Position numbers and translations under genes: made by a program. DNA of 64,000 bases. It comes from Nereida ignava (GTDB lineage: Bacteria > Pseudomonadota > Alphaproteobacteria > Rhodobacterales > Rhodobacteraceae). Shown here in pieces: positions 1 through 8,230 of the stretch; position 1 is the stretch's first letter, and the number at the start of each line of letters is the position of its first letter. The stretch spans positions 410,498 to 474,497 of the forward strand of contig NZ_CVPC01000005.1 of NCBI RefSeq assembly GCF_001049735.1, in the 5' to 3' direction. A model generated the notes under the pieces. That model was not told where the DNA came from, did not search any database, and worked only from the letters and a program-made list of their open reading frames with translations.

Positions 1-1
1 A

Positions 2-1495
2 TTGAACCTGTTGCGTGCGCCAGACACTGTTGAGCGGCACCATCTGTCCGATGATGCGCTTGAGCAAAACGCACGGATGCTGGAAAGCGTTCTGGATGAT
101 TACGGCGTAAAGGGTGAGATTGTCAGTGTTCGCCCAGGCCCCGTTGTAACGATGTACGAGCTTGAGCCAGCGCCGGGTTTGAAGGCCAGCCGCGTTATTG
201 GTCTGGCCGATGACATTGCGCGTTCAATGTCTGCGCTTTCCGCGCGTGTTTCTACCGTGCCGGGACGTTCTGTTATTGGGATCGAGTTGCCCAACGAAAA
301 CCGTGAAATGGTAGTCCTGCGCGAAATCCTATCAGCACGTGATTTTGGCGACAGCAGCATGCGTCTGCCGCTTGCCTTGGGCAAAGATATTGGCGGCGAA
401 AGTATCGTGGCTAACCTTGCCAAGATGCCTCACCTGCTGATTGCGGGGACAACCGGTTCTGGTAAGTCTGTGGCGATCAACACAATGATTTTGTCGCTGC
501 TTTATAAACTTACACCCGATGAGTGCCGCCTGATCATGATTGACCCCAAAATGCTCGAACTGAGTGTTTATGACGGTATTCCACATCTGCTTAGCCCTGT
601 TGTGACTGACCCTAAAAAGGCAGTTGTTGCGCTGAAGTGGACTGTGGGCGAGATGGAAGAGCGCTACCGCAAGATGTCGAAAATGGGTGTGCGTAATATT
701 GAAGGTTACAACAGCCGCGTCCGCGACACTTTGGCCAAAGGTGAGCTGTTCAGCCGCACGGTTCAAACCGGTTTTGACGAAGATACGGGTGAACCGATTT
801 TTGAGAGCGAAGAATTCCAGCCCGAAGTGCTGCCCTACATCGTGGTCATCGTTGATGAGATGGCAGACCTGATGATGGTGGCGGGTAAAGAGATCGAAGC
901 CTGTATTCAGCGTCTTGCACAAATGGCGCGCGCGTCGGGCATTCACCTGATCATGGCCACTCAACGTCCTTCTGTTGACGTTATCACAGGTACAATTAAG
1001 GCAAACTTCCCCACGCGGATTTCGTTCCAAGTGACTTCAAAAATTGATAGTCGCACCATTCTGGGTGAGCAGGGCGCCGAGCAGCTTTTGGGCATGGGTG
1101 ACATGCTTTATATGGCTGGGGGCTCCAAAATTACTCGTGTTCATGGACCATTCTGCTCAGATGAAGAAGTTGAGGAAATTGTAAATTACCTCAAGGCTTT
1201 TGGCCCGCCTGAATATAAAAGTGGTGTTGTTGATGGCCCTGCGTCGGATCAAGAAAGTGATATCGATCTGGTTCTTGGGCTCGGTGGCAATACCGATGGC
1301 GAAGATGCGCTGTATGATACTGCGGTGCAAATCGTGGTTAAGGATCGCAAGTGCTCGACCAGTTATATTCAGCGTAAACTGGCAATTGGGTACAACAAGG
1401 CCGCGCGCCTTGTAGAGCAGATGGAGGAAGAAGGTCTTGTCTCTCCTGCTAACCACGTTGGCAAACGCGAGATCCTGATCCCAGAGGCGCAGTAA
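2..1495 (+). CDS. ftsK: DNA translocase FtsK, C-terminal part (5' truncated)
   Basis: This is the motor and gamma part of the septal DNA translocase, which pumps chromosome ends through the closing division septum and activates XerCD at dif. The reading frame is already open at the window edge, so the membrane domain and part of the linker lie outside; about 497 residues remain. Visible are the Walker A motif GTTGSGKS, the Walker B stretch [12 protein letters not shown], the conserved [16 protein letters not shown] segment, and a C-terminal winged-helix gamma domain (about residues 430-495) that reads KOPS sites. lolA follows on the same strand, an arrangement common in alphaproteobacteria. 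Assignment is firm. Confidence 0.97.
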   Translation: MNLLRAPDTVERHHLSDDALEQNARMLESVLDDYGVKGEIVSVRPGPVVTMYELEPAPGLKASRVIGLADDIARSMSALSARVSTVPGRSVIGIELPNENREMVVLREILSARDFGDSSMRLPLALGKDIGGESIVANLAKMPHLLIAGTTGSGKSVAINTMILSLLYKLTPDECRLIMIDPKMLELSVYDGIPHLLSPVVTDPKKAVVALKWTVGEMEERYRKMSKMGVRNIEGYNSRVRDTLAKGELFSRTVQTGFDEDTGEPIFESEEFQPEVLPYIVVIVDEMADLMMVAGKEIEACIQRLAQMARASGIHLIMATQRPSVDVITGTIKANFPTRISFQVTSKIDSRTILGEQGAEQLLGMGDMLYMAGGSKITRVHGPFCSDEEVEEIVNYLKAFGPPEYKSGVVDGPASDQESDIDLVLGLGGNTDGEDALYDTAVQIVVKDRKCSTSYIQRKLAIGYNKAARLVEQMEEEGLVSPANHVGKREILIPEAQ

Positions 1496-1585
1496 TACGC
1501 GCAAAAACGAAAGTGTTAGGCGATGTTATTGCCTAGCACTGGTAACTCCGCGAAACAGTGTCATGTAAATGATGCACAGGTTTGG

Positions 1586-2200
1586 ATGCGGATGAATAGA
1601 ATGACGAAAATAGCTAGTTTTGCGATGATGATGCTTTTGGCGCTTGGCGTTTCTGCATCTGCTGCTGAGAAGCTCTCACTGGATCAGATATCGGGCTACC
1701 TCAACGACATGACCACTGCGCGGGGTGAGTTCACGCAGATCAATGCGGACCAAACTATTTCTACGGGCACGATTTACATCAAACGCCCCGGACGCATCCG
1801 GTTTGAGTACAACCCGCCAGAGCAAACGCTTGTCATGGCTGGCGGTAGTCAGGTGGCGATCTTTGATGGCAAGTCAGCAAATAACCCCGATCAATATCCG
1901 CTGCGCCGCACACCGCTGAACCTTTTGCTGGAACGCAACGTGGACTTGGCAAAACGCGATATGGTTGTGGGACATGAATTTGATGGTACGGCGACGTTTG
2001 TGCGCGCACAGGACCCTGAAAATCCACAATACGGTAGCATTCAGCTGGTGTTCACCGACAGCCCAACGCAGCTTCGTCAGTGGATCATCACGGATGAGAT
2101 CGGCTCAGAGACAACTGTGATCCTTGGTCAGCTTGAGATGGACATCCCTCTTGGAGCGCGCTTGTTCAGCATCCCCCAAGAGGCAGAAAATTGGAATTAG
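1586..2200 (+). CDS. lolA: Outer-membrane lipoprotein carrier protein LolA
   Basis: Periplasmic chaperone that takes lipoproteins from LolCDE and carries them to the outer membrane. The frame is open from 1523, but a start at 1586 or 1592 places a signal peptide at the N-terminus: basic MNRMTK, a hydrophobic core, then a cut after SASAA. The mature part begins KLSLDQISGYLNDM and contains the family features ARGEFTQ, KRPGRIRFEYNPP and TPLNLLLE. It follows ftsK after a gap of about 90 bases, probably in one transcript. The choice between 1586 and 1592 is open. Confidence 0.93.
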   Translation: MRMNRMTKIASFAMMMLLALGVSASAAEKLSLDQISGYLNDMTTARGEFTQINADQTISTGTIYIKRPGRIRFEYNPPEQTLVMAGGSQVAIFDGKSANNPDQYPLRRTPLNLLLERNVDLAKRDMVVGHEFDGTATFVRAQDPENPQYGSIQLVFTDSPTQLRQWIITDEIGSETTVILGQLEMDIPLGARLFSIPQEAENWN

Positions 2201-2211
2201 CGGTTACGCGC

Positions 2212-2796
2212 TTATGCCTTGCCGCAGGCGCGGAGCTGACTGTCATAAGTTACTGCGCGGTTACCGACTTCACGTGAGACCCGTAGCAACCACGGCTTGC
2301 GATTATAACTACCCCGCGCGTATCCAGTGCGACCCTCATGATAGGCAAGGTATTGATTGCGAGCGTCGTTGAGCGGGATGCCCAAGCCATCGCGCGACTT
2401 AACCATGTACCACCCCATAAAGTCAGTAGCATCGCCAATACGGTCGCGGCGTGCAGCCCAACGGCGTTGCTCAGAGCGGTACTCGTCCCATGTTGCATCA
2501 AGCGCTTGGCTGTATCCATAGGCAGAACTTTGGCGGCCCATCGGAATAACCCCAAGCGCATAACGATAGGGCGTGCGTGCGTTCGCGATGAACTTACTCT
2601 CTTGGTAAATCGCTGCCATTTGAACGGCGACAGGTACGCCCCACTTGCGCTCGGTCTTGCGCATCGCCGTCAGGTAAGACGGGCGCTGGTTGAGAATGCT
2701 GCAAGCATTATCAAGATTGCGGGGGGCTGAATAATTGCTGCTGCCGCACCCTGCGATTAGCACGCAAAACATCAATGCTCTGGATAGTCGTTTCAT
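2212..2796 (-). CDS. Lytic transglycosylase-like (SLT domain) lipoprotein
   Basis: Predicted outer-membrane lipoprotein of 194 residues. The N-terminus has a signal peptide ending in a lipobox (LIAGC), so Cys17 would be lipidated. The soluble part resembles an SLT lysozyme-like fold: AAIYQESKF supplies the expected catalytic Glu, followed by a YGYSQALDATWDEY segment and a C-terminal YLAYHEGRTGY segment, as in EcdL/Slt-type peptidoglycan lytic enzymes. It converges on lolA with only 11 bases between the stops. The family is fairly sure; the actual muropeptide substrate is not visible. Confidence 0.8.
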   Translation of the reverse strand: MKRLSRALMFCVLIAGCGSSNYSAPRNLDNACSILNQRPSYLTAMRKTERKWGVPVAVQMAAIYQESKFIANARTPYRYALGVIPMGRQSSAYGYSQALDATWDEYRSEQRRWAARRDRIGDATDFMGWYMVKSRDGLGIPLNDARNQYLAYHEGRTGYARGSYNRKPWLLRVSREVGNRAVTYDSQLRACGKA

Positions 2797-2875
2797 CTGC
2801 CTGTCCCCATTTTTATCGGGTTATGCGTGGAACATAACTCAATTGAGGGATCCGCGAAACATGTTTTGGATTTTG

Positions 2876-3757
2876 CTACACCAGAAACGCTAATGTCAGC
2901 GGGATCGTGATCAACGACATCACTGTTGAAGCAACCACCAAGCCCGCAACCGCATCTGCGTCCGCACCGTATTTTTCTGCGAGTAGATAAGATGTCACTG
3001 CGACAGGCGTCGCGATTTGCACAATCAAAACTGCTGCCGCCGTGGATTCTAATCCAAACCATTGCGCGAGAAGAGCTGCGGCGCCGACGCAGACCACAAC
3101 TTTAAGTGCTGACAAAATGATTGAAAGGGGAAGGTGCGCTGGCGTGAGGCGGGCCACGGCGACCCCCAAAGTGATTAGCATAATCGGGATCGCCATATCC
3201 CCAACAAGGCCCAAGGCGTTTGTCAGGAATGTCGGTGTTTCCCAGCCTTGCCACAAAAACAACGCACCCAAAATGGTGGCCGCTACGATAGGCTCCTTGA
3301 GGACCTTAAGCGGGGAGCCGCCCCCCGCGACCAACCAGATGCCAAAGGTGAACGAGTAGATTGCCATGATCGCGAAAACCACAACCGCATAGCCAAAGCC
3401 GGCCTCTCCAAACGCAAAAAGGCACAGCGGCAGGCCAAGGTTACCAGTGTTGCCCATGATTAACGGGGCAAGATAGGTGCGCCGGTCGAGCTTGCCTATT
3501 GCGACCAGCCCCCAGCACAGCAGGGTTACCGCGCCGTATGCCGCAACAGTGGCAAGAGACAGCAGCGTTAGCGCGTTTGGATCAATTTCAGTTTGCATCA
3601 AAGCAACAAAGATCAAGCAGGGCACAGATATGGTCATGGCCAGCCGCGTGACGAATTCGACACGATACTCAAAGCCCATTTTCACCCAAACAAAGCCAAT
3701 CATGCCAAGGATAAATACTGGTGCTGTGATCTCGAGAACTGTTAATGCGAGGTTCAC
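2876..3757 (-). CDS. AEC family permease (auxin efflux carrier-like)
   Basis: Integral inner-membrane transporter of about 293 residues with roughly ten hydrophobic segments in two halves. Such proteins in bacteria export or take up small organic acids; the substrate cannot be read from the sequence. Family-like features are the N-terminal TAPVFILGMIGF and a mid-protein MGNTGNLGLPL stretch, the crossover-type NxGxLG motif. The frame is open to 3820, but the GTG at 3757 has AGGAAAC just upstream and begins VNLALTVLEITAP, the usual N-terminus; I take that as the start. It is divergent from hspQ, 85 bases apart. Confidence 0.88.
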   Translation of the reverse strand: MNLALTVLEITAPVFILGMIGFVWVKMGFEYRVEFVTRLAMTISVPCLIFVALMQTEIDPNALTLLSLATVAAYGAVTLLCWGLVAIGKLDRRTYLAPLIMGNTGNLGLPLCLFAFGEAGFGYAVVVFAIMAIYSFTFGIWLVAGGGSPLKVLKEPIVAATILGALFLWQGWETPTFLTNALGLVGDMAIPIMLITLGVAVARLTPAHLPLSIILSALKVVVCVGAAALLAQWFGLESTAAAVLIVQIATPVAVTSYLLAEKYGADADAVAGLVVASTVMSLITIPLTLAFLV

Positions 3758-3842
3758 AAACTGTTTCCTTCGATTTGGGGTTCGGAGCCCTAGACTCACG
3801 TTGTTACAAAGTTTAGGCAATGGCCTCGGGGGTTACAACGCT

Positions 3843-4169
3843 ATGCTCAAAACGCGCGCAAAATACTATCTGGGCCAAATCGTTCGGCATAAAAACCACC
3901 CGTTCCGCGGTGTGGTTTTCGACGTGGATGCAGAGTTTGCCAACACCGAAGAGTGGTACGACTCAATTCCCGAGGAAAGCCGGCCTGTGAAGGACCAGCC
4001 TTTTTATCACCTTTTGGCGGAAAATGAGCAAAGCTACTATGTCGCCTATGTTTCCGAGCAAAACCTGATCGCAGACTACTCCGGAGAGCCAGTTGGCCAT
4101 CCCGATTTGGATGAGATGTTTGGCCCCTTCAATGATGGGGCCTACCAACTGCAATACCAGCTAAACTAG
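3843..4169 (+). CDS. hspQ: Heat shock protein HspQ (YccV-like, hemimethylated-DNA-binding fold)
   Basis: Small 108-residue protein matching HspQ/YccV. In E. coli it binds hemimethylated oriC and is a specificity-enhancing factor for Lon. Typical pieces are KYYLGQIVRHKNHPFRGVVFD, DAEFANTEEWYDSIPE and QPFYHLLAENEQSYYVAYVSEQNL. The open frame extends upstream to 3477, but that part lies antisense to the AEC permease and has no family similarity; the ATG at 3843 gives the usual length. Four bases separate its stop from the convergent gamma-glutamyltransferase. Confidence 0.93.
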   Translation: MLKTRAKYYLGQIVRHKNHPFRGVVFDVDAEFANTEEWYDSIPEESRPVKDQPFYHLLAENEQSYYVAYVSEQNLIADYSGEPVGHPDLDEMFGPFNDGAYQLQYQLN

Positions 4170-4173
4170 CAGG

Positions 4174-5745
4174 TCAGATGCCCAAGGCGCATCCGTCTTT
4201 GCGCGGATCAGAGCCACCTTCCAGCACACCGTTGTCATGCAAAACAATCGCCTGCGCGCCGCCAATTGGGGTGTCTGGTACATCAACAGTATGGCCAAGG
4301 CCGGTTAGTTCGTTGCGCACATCATCGCTGTAGCCGCGCTCAACCTTCAGGGTTCCCTTGTCCGCAAACGAACGGGGCGCATCAATGGCGTTCTGAACTG
4401 ACATGTCAAAGTCGACCATGTTGCTGATCAAACGCGCATGCCCATTTGGTTGATATGCACCACCCATCACGCCGAACGGCATAAGCACGCGACCTGCTTT
4501 TTTGACGATGCCCGGAATGATTGTGTGCATTGGGCGCTTACCGCCCGCAGCCTCGTTTGGGTGACCTTCTTCAAGCGTGAAGCCTGCGCCACGGTTTTGG
4601 AACAAAACCCCGTAGTTGGGTGTGGCGATGCCAGAACCGAAACCGTGAAATACAGAATAGATCAACGAAACACTCATCCGGTTTTTATCGACGACAGTGA
4701 TGTAGATCGTATCTTTGTGAACAGCTTCCGAGATGGCTTTGGGATCAGCCATCGCTTGTTTGGGATCGATCAGGTCGCACAAACGGTCCGCAGTATCTTG
4801 GGACAACAGATAATCGGTCGGCGTGCCTGTGTCAGCGATGAACCGGTTGCGTGCGTCATAGGCAAGCTTTGCGATTTCGGCTTCAATATGCACGCGCTCT
4901 GCGCCAAACGGGTCCATGGATTTAATGTCAAAGCGCTTCATCATGTTCATCATGAGGATCGCTGTCGCGCCGTGTCCGTTTGGCGGGTGCTCGACCACTT
5001 CCAAATCACCGTAGGTGCCGGAAATGGGCTGTGTGTAATCGCACTGGGTGCTGGCAAAGTCGTCCATCGTGTGCGTGCCGCCAGCCGCATTTAGCGTCGC
5101 TACCATTTCTTCAGCGACTGCGCCCGTGTAGAAACCATCGCGGCCGTGTTCCGCCAAATGGCGCAACAATTTCAGCTGTCGTGGGTCGCGGAATAGTTCA
5201 CCGGTTTTGTAGACCTCGCCGCCCTTGAGGAATTGATCGCGCGCGCTTCCCTGAAGTGCTTCAAGCCCCTCCGCCCAATCAAAGGCAACACGTGGCGCAA
5301 CGGGTATACCGTGCTCAGCGTAGTGCATAGACGGTTGCAGCAGAACATCCCAGGGTAGCTGCCCCCAGTCTTTGGAGAGCCGCGCAAAGGCATCAACAGC
5401 GCCGGGAATTGTGACGGCAGAAGCATCGCGGAGTGGAATAGTGTCATGACCGTCCGCGCGTAATTTAGCGGCGGAAAGGCCAGCGGGCGCGTGGCCTGAT
5501 CCGTTCATGGCCTTGATTTCGTTGCTGTTTGGCGGCGTGAAAAGAACAAAGCAATCGCCGCCTAGCCCAGTCATTTGTGGCTCACACAGTCCCAGTACAA
5601 TTGCTGCAGAGATAGCCGCGTCCATCGCGTTGCCACCCTTTGCAATGATATCAAGCGCGATTTTGCTGCCGATTGGGTGGGATGTGGCCACCATAGCATC
5701 TTGCGCGAAAACGGAAGAGCGGTGTGGTTTGTGGAAATCGCGCAT
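4174..5745 (-). CDS. ggt: Gamma-glutamyltransferase family protein
   Basis: Ntn-hydrolase of 523 residues that would cleave itself into large and small subunits. The expected nucleophile is the Thr of KDTIYITVVD, at the place of the TTHYSVVD Thr of E. coli Ggt; the downstream GFGSGIATPNYGVLFQNRG and GGKRPMHTIIPG segments are typical of the small subunit. The N-terminal ATSHPIGSKIALDIIAKGGN and GLGGDCFVLF stretches are also familiar. There is no signal peptide, so unlike classical periplasmic Ggt it is probably cytoplasmic. Members of this group also include acylases and amide hydrolases, so glutathione is only one possible substrate. Confidence 0.9.
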   Translation of the reverse strand: MRDFHKPHRSSVFAQDAMVATSHPIGSKIALDIIAKGGNAMDAAISAAIVLGLCEPQMTGLGGDCFVLFTPPNSNEIKAMNGSGHAPAGLSAAKLRADGHDTIPLRDASAVTIPGAVDAFARLSKDWGQLPWDVLLQPSMHYAEHGIPVAPRVAFDWAEGLEALQGSARDQFLKGGEVYKTGELFRDPRQLKLLRHLAEHGRDGFYTGAVAEEMVATLNAAGGTHTMDDFASTQCDYTQPISGTYGDLEVVEHPPNGHGATAILMMNMMKRFDIKSMDPFGAERVHIEAEIAKLAYDARNRFIADTGTPTDYLLSQDTADRLCDLIDPKQAMADPKAISEAVHKDTIYITVVDKNRMSVSLIYSVFHGFGSGIATPNYGVLFQNRGAGFTLEEGHPNEAAGGKRPMHTIIPGIVKKAGRVLMPFGVMGGAYQPNGHARLISNMVDFDMSVQNAIDAPRSFADKGTLKVERGYSDDVRNELTGLGHTVDVPDTPIGGAQAIVLHDNGVLEGGSDPRKDGCALGI

Positions 5746-5817
5746 GACGTGCCTCGCTTATGATCTGGTTGGGCAGACATTAGGCTAAATCTTTGGCTCG
5801 TCTATGGGGCTTTCGAA

Positions 5818-6300
5818 TTAATGTGGTGTGGGCGCTGGCACTTTGGTGATGATAAAGCTTAGGTGGTTTGTGCCGTTGCTGCGCTTGTACTCAAGATTGT
5901 CAGCCAAGGTGTTGATGATGATCAGGCCGAAACCACTTTCAGGTAGGCGACTTGCCTCAGGTGTAGCTGCTTCAGTTGGCAGCTGCACAGCCTCAGGAAT
6001 GGCCATGCCTTTATCAAAGACATGAAACTGCCACGCCCAAACCAGATCATCGGCCGTGACATTGATCGTGCCACAATCTGTGTTGCTGTAAGCGTGCTCA
6101 CTGATGTTGTTCAGAATTTCTGCCAATACCAATTCGGCAATGGTAATTGTTTCGGCGCCACCTAGTGTGCGTTTGGACAGTTGCGTACGAATGCTATGGA
6201 GCACGCGCCGAATACCTGTCGGAGTGGCGTCGCACTGCACTTCAAAAAGCATATTAGACGCCTCAACGGCGCGCGTTTGGCTCAAAGCTTTTTCACACAT
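5818..6300 (-). CDS. Anti-sigma-factor serine kinase-like ATPase (RsbW/SpoIIAB type)
   Basis: 160-residue GHKL-fold protein of the partner-switching kind. Motifs in order: an N-box-like AEILNNISEHAY (about residue 68), the G1-like FHVFDKGMAIP, and the G2-like SGFGLIIINTLAD near the end. These fit HATPase_c_2 proteins that bind either a sigma factor or another target and phosphorylate a STAS antagonist. It overlaps the upstream STAS gene by 8 bases, so the two are translationally coupled. No sigma factor or PP2C phosphatase lies next to it, so the target is unknown. Confidence 0.85.
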   Translation of the reverse strand: MCEKALSQTRAVEASNMLFEVQCDATPTGIRRVLHSIRTQLSKRTLGGAETITIAELVLAEILNNISEHAYSNTDCGTINVTADDLVWAWQFHVFDKGMAIPEAVQLPTEAATPEASRLPESGFGLIIINTLADNLEYKRSNGTNHLSFIITKVPAPTPH

Positions 6301-6628
6301 CTGCGGGATACGTCACTGGCAGTTGTTTGTGGATTTTGAAAACAGTGTCCATGCGCGTCAGGCTGAAAACCTTTTCGACAGCTGAGGACAAGCAGGCAAG
6401 CTCTAGCGCTGTGCCGTTTGGCATTTGTTTAAGTGCCGCAACGATCGCACCAAGCCCGCTGGAATCAATGAATGTTACTTCGCTAAGATCAAGTATCGTG
6501 CGGCCTGTCTCGTCTTGTGTGGCGGCTCTCATCGCGTCTTTGAATGCAATCGCCGCCATCGCGTCAATCCTTGCCTCTTCGACGCGCAGGATCAATCCTG
6601 CTGGCGTCGTTGTTTGTGTTAGTCTCAC
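6293..6628 (-). CDS. STAS-domain anti-sigma-factor antagonist
   Basis: 111-residue single STAS domain (RsbV/SpoIIAA type). The phosphoacceptor region reads TFIDSSGLGAIVAAL; the first or second Ser of DSSGLG would be phosphorylated by the partner kinase encoded downstream. The start is a GTG at 6628 with a strong GGAGGG ribosome-binding site six bases upstream. The two genes form a minimal partner switch. The leader has an unusual alternative-pairing possibility, given as a separate entry. Confidence 0.88.
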   Translation of the reverse strand: MRLTQTTTPAGLILRVEEARIDAMAAIAFKDAMRAATQDETGRTILDLSEVTFIDSSGLGAIVAALKQMPNGTALELACLSSAVEKVFSLTRMDTVFKIHKQLPVTYPADV

Positions 6629-6630
6629 CT

Positions 6631-6665
6631 TTTACCCTCCGGTTCACCCTGCAGACGGGTGTAAA
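6631..6665 (-). promoter_or_regulatory. Possible alternative-hairpin leader of the STAS gene
   Basis: On the minus-strand transcript, CACCC (6661-6657) can pair with GGGUG (6649-6645) around a 7-base loop. UUUACACCC (6665-6657) can instead pair, with a two-base bulge, to GGGUAAA (6637-6631), which would cover part of the GGAGGG ribosome-binding site. The two pairings exclude each other. This is read by eye only and the arms are short. Confidence 0.25.
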
Positions 6666-6725
6666 GGCCCAACCGTTACCAATTCCTTTCTTGTGCCCGC
6701 GTGATCCGCAGCGCATTTATCTAAA

Positions 6726-7208
6726 ATGATCACCAAACCAGAGCCGCCCGTCATGATTGATTATCCCGCTTTGCACAAAACCATTGATGCGCTGACTGAA
6801 GGTGAAACAGATGAGATTGCTCTGATGGCGACGGTCGTGTGCGAGGTGCATCACGCGGATGATCGGTTTGATTGGACTGGGTTTTACCGCGTGACAGAAC
6901 CCGAAGTTTTGAAAATCGGCCCATATCAAGGTGGGCACGGATGCCTAAAAATTCCGTTTTCTCGTGGTGTTTGTGGCGCTGCAGCGCGCCTTCAGTCCCC
7001 ACAGTTGGTTGCGGATGTTCATGCGTTTGAGGGGCATATTGCATGTGCGTCGTCCACGCAGTCTGAGTTGGTTTTGCCCGTATTTGATGGGCATGGTACT
7101 CTTTTGGCGGTGTTCGATTTGGACAGCGATCAGCCTGCTGCTTTTACAAATGAAGACGTGCAGCAGATGACATCTTTGTTGCACCGTGTTTTTCAAAAAG
7201 TTCTTTAG
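6726..7208 (+). CDS. msrC: Free methionine-R-sulfoxide reductase (GAF domain)
   Basis: GAF-fold enzyme of about 160 residues that reduces free methionine-R-sulfoxide, with thioredoxin as likely reductant. The family signature is complete: FDWTGFYR near the start, then KIGPYQGGHGCLKIPFSRGV, GVCGAAA and VADVHAFEGHIACASSTQSE. The three cysteines expected for catalysis and resolution are in CLKI, GVCG and HIACA. Start may be the ATG at 6726 or the internal ATG at 6753; the family core begins after the latter. It is divergent from the STAS gene. Confidence 0.92.
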   Translation: MITKPEPPVMIDYPALHKTIDALTEGETDEIALMATVVCEVHHADDRFDWTGFYRVTEPEVLKIGPYQGGHGCLKIPFSRGVCGAAARLQSPQLVADVHAFEGHIACASSTQSELVLPVFDGHGTLLAVFDLDSDQPAAFTNEDVQQMTSLLHRVFQKVL

Positions 7209-7252
7209 CCAACTGAAATTTTTATCTTGGCAAAACCAGAATTTTCCGGCTA

Positions 7253-7279
7253 CGTGAAATAACGCATTATTTTTTCACG
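7253..7279. promoter_or_regulatory. Inverted repeat, candidate operator of the XRE-cupin regulator
   Basis: Arms CGTGAAA (7253-7259) and TTTCACG (7273-7279) are perfect inverted copies with a 13-base spacer; arm centres are 20 bases apart, two helical turns. Within it AAATAA (7257-7262) and TTATTT (7267-7272) form a second, slightly offset palindrome. It lies 14 bases before the start of the XRE-cupin gene, where an autoregulatory operator would sit. The repeat is seen directly; its role is inferred. Confidence 0.5.
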
Positions 7280-7293
7280 AAGAGGTTTGAGTC

Positions 7294-7857
7294 GTGCGAC
7301 ATGAACAGCCGGTCAAAACGCTTGGCGCTGACTTAAGAGCCCTGCGCAAAGCGCGTGGTATGAAGCTGCAAGATCTTGCGGATACGCTTGGTCGCTCTGT
7401 CGGCTGGGTGTCGCAGGTTGAGCGCGATATGTCTGAGCCTTCAATCAATGATTTGCGTGACATGGCGCGTGCACTTGATGTGTCTGTGTCGTCTTTGTTT
7501 CGCGTAAATGCAGCCCCTGACGAGGAGGGGCTGATCGTTCGTGCAGGTGCGCGCCGCCCAATCGGATCACGCGCCGCCGGTCTGGTTGAGGAGCTTTTGT
7601 CGCCCGATCTTAGCGATGACTTTGAGGTGGTGCATTCAAGCTTTGCAGTGGGCGCCGTTCTTGAGCAGTTCGTAGAGCGCCCGACACAAGAGGTTGGGTA
7701 TATTGTGCGGGGCAAACTTGACGTAACCATCGCGGACAAGACGTTTACCCTCTCAAAAGGGGATAGCTTCCGCGTGAAGGGTCAACCTTTCCGGTGGGCG
7801 AACCCCTACAGTGAAACATGTGAGGCGGTCTGGGTTATCGCACCACCGGTCTATTGA
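7294..7857 (+). CDS. XRE-family transcriptional regulator with cupin sensor domain
   Basis: 187-residue regulator: a helix-turn-helix of the Cro/cI type at about residues 10-65 (LGADLRALRKARGMKLQDLA, SVGWVSQVERDMSEPSINDL) and a small C-terminal cupin at about 110-185 (VGYIVRGKLDVTI, FTLSKGDSFRVKG, FRWANPYSETC). Proteins of this build usually control uptake or catabolism of a small amine or amino acid and sense it with the cupin. Start is GTG at 7294. It is the first gene of a run that continues into the GFA protein and two flavoenzymes, so these are its likely targets. Confidence 0.9.
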   Translation: MRHEQPVKTLGADLRALRKARGMKLQDLADTLGRSVGWVSQVERDMSEPSINDLRDMARALDVSVSSLFRVNAAPDEEGLIVRAGARRPIGSRAAGLVEELLSPDLSDDFEVVHSSFAVGAVLEQFVERPTQEVGYIVRGKLDVTIADKTFTLSKGDSFRVKGQPFRWANPYSETCEAVWVIAPPVY

Positions 7858-8228
7858 TGCGCGGGTCATGCCTGTGCGGGGGCTGCAGTTTTGAAGTGAC
7901 TGAACCCGTCACGCGAATGGCGGCGTGTCACTGCACACAGTGCCGCAAACAATCGGGCCACTATTGGGCAGCAGGCCAAGTAAGCGACACAGGTATTTCA
8001 ATCACCGGCGCTGTGTCGTGGTTTGCGTCTTCGCAGACAGCACAGCGCGGCTTCTGCCCGACCTGCGGCAGCGTTTTATTTTGGAAACTAGCTGGTGAGC
8101 CAAGCGTTAGTTTCTCGCTTGGGGCCATTGATGGGCCAACCGAGGGTCAGCTTGATGAACACATACACGTAGGCGCCAAGGGCGACTATTACACAATCGC
8201 GGATGATTTACCGCAAAGGGAGAACTAG
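7857..8228 (+). CDS. GFA/CENP-V family zinc protein
   Basis: 123-residue protein with the cysteine pattern of glutathione-dependent formaldehyde-activating (Gfa) proteins: GSCLCGGCSFEV at the start, then ACHCTQCRKQSG and FCPTCGSVLFW. These cysteines hold two zinc ions. Its ATG at 7857 overlaps the regulator stop codon by one base (TGATG), so coupling is tight. In Paracoccus, Gfa promotes formation of S-hydroxymethylglutathione from formaldehyde; many family members have no proven activity. Here the neighbours are flavoenzymes whose chemistry yields formaldehyde or methylene-THF, which makes a formaldehyde role attractive but unproven. Confidence 0.85.
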   Translation: MRGSCLCGGCSFEVTEPVTRMAACHCTQCRKQSGHYWAAGQVSDTGISITGAVSWFASSQTAQRGFCPTCGSVLFWKLAGEPSVSFSLGAIDGPTEGQLDEHIHVGAKGDYYTIADDLPQREN

Positions 8229-8230
8229 AC

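Noticed and set aside
332..1030. 232-residue minus-strand frame inside ftsK
   Set aside because: His- and Arg-rich shadow of a strongly conserved gene, without a ribosome-binding site or family.
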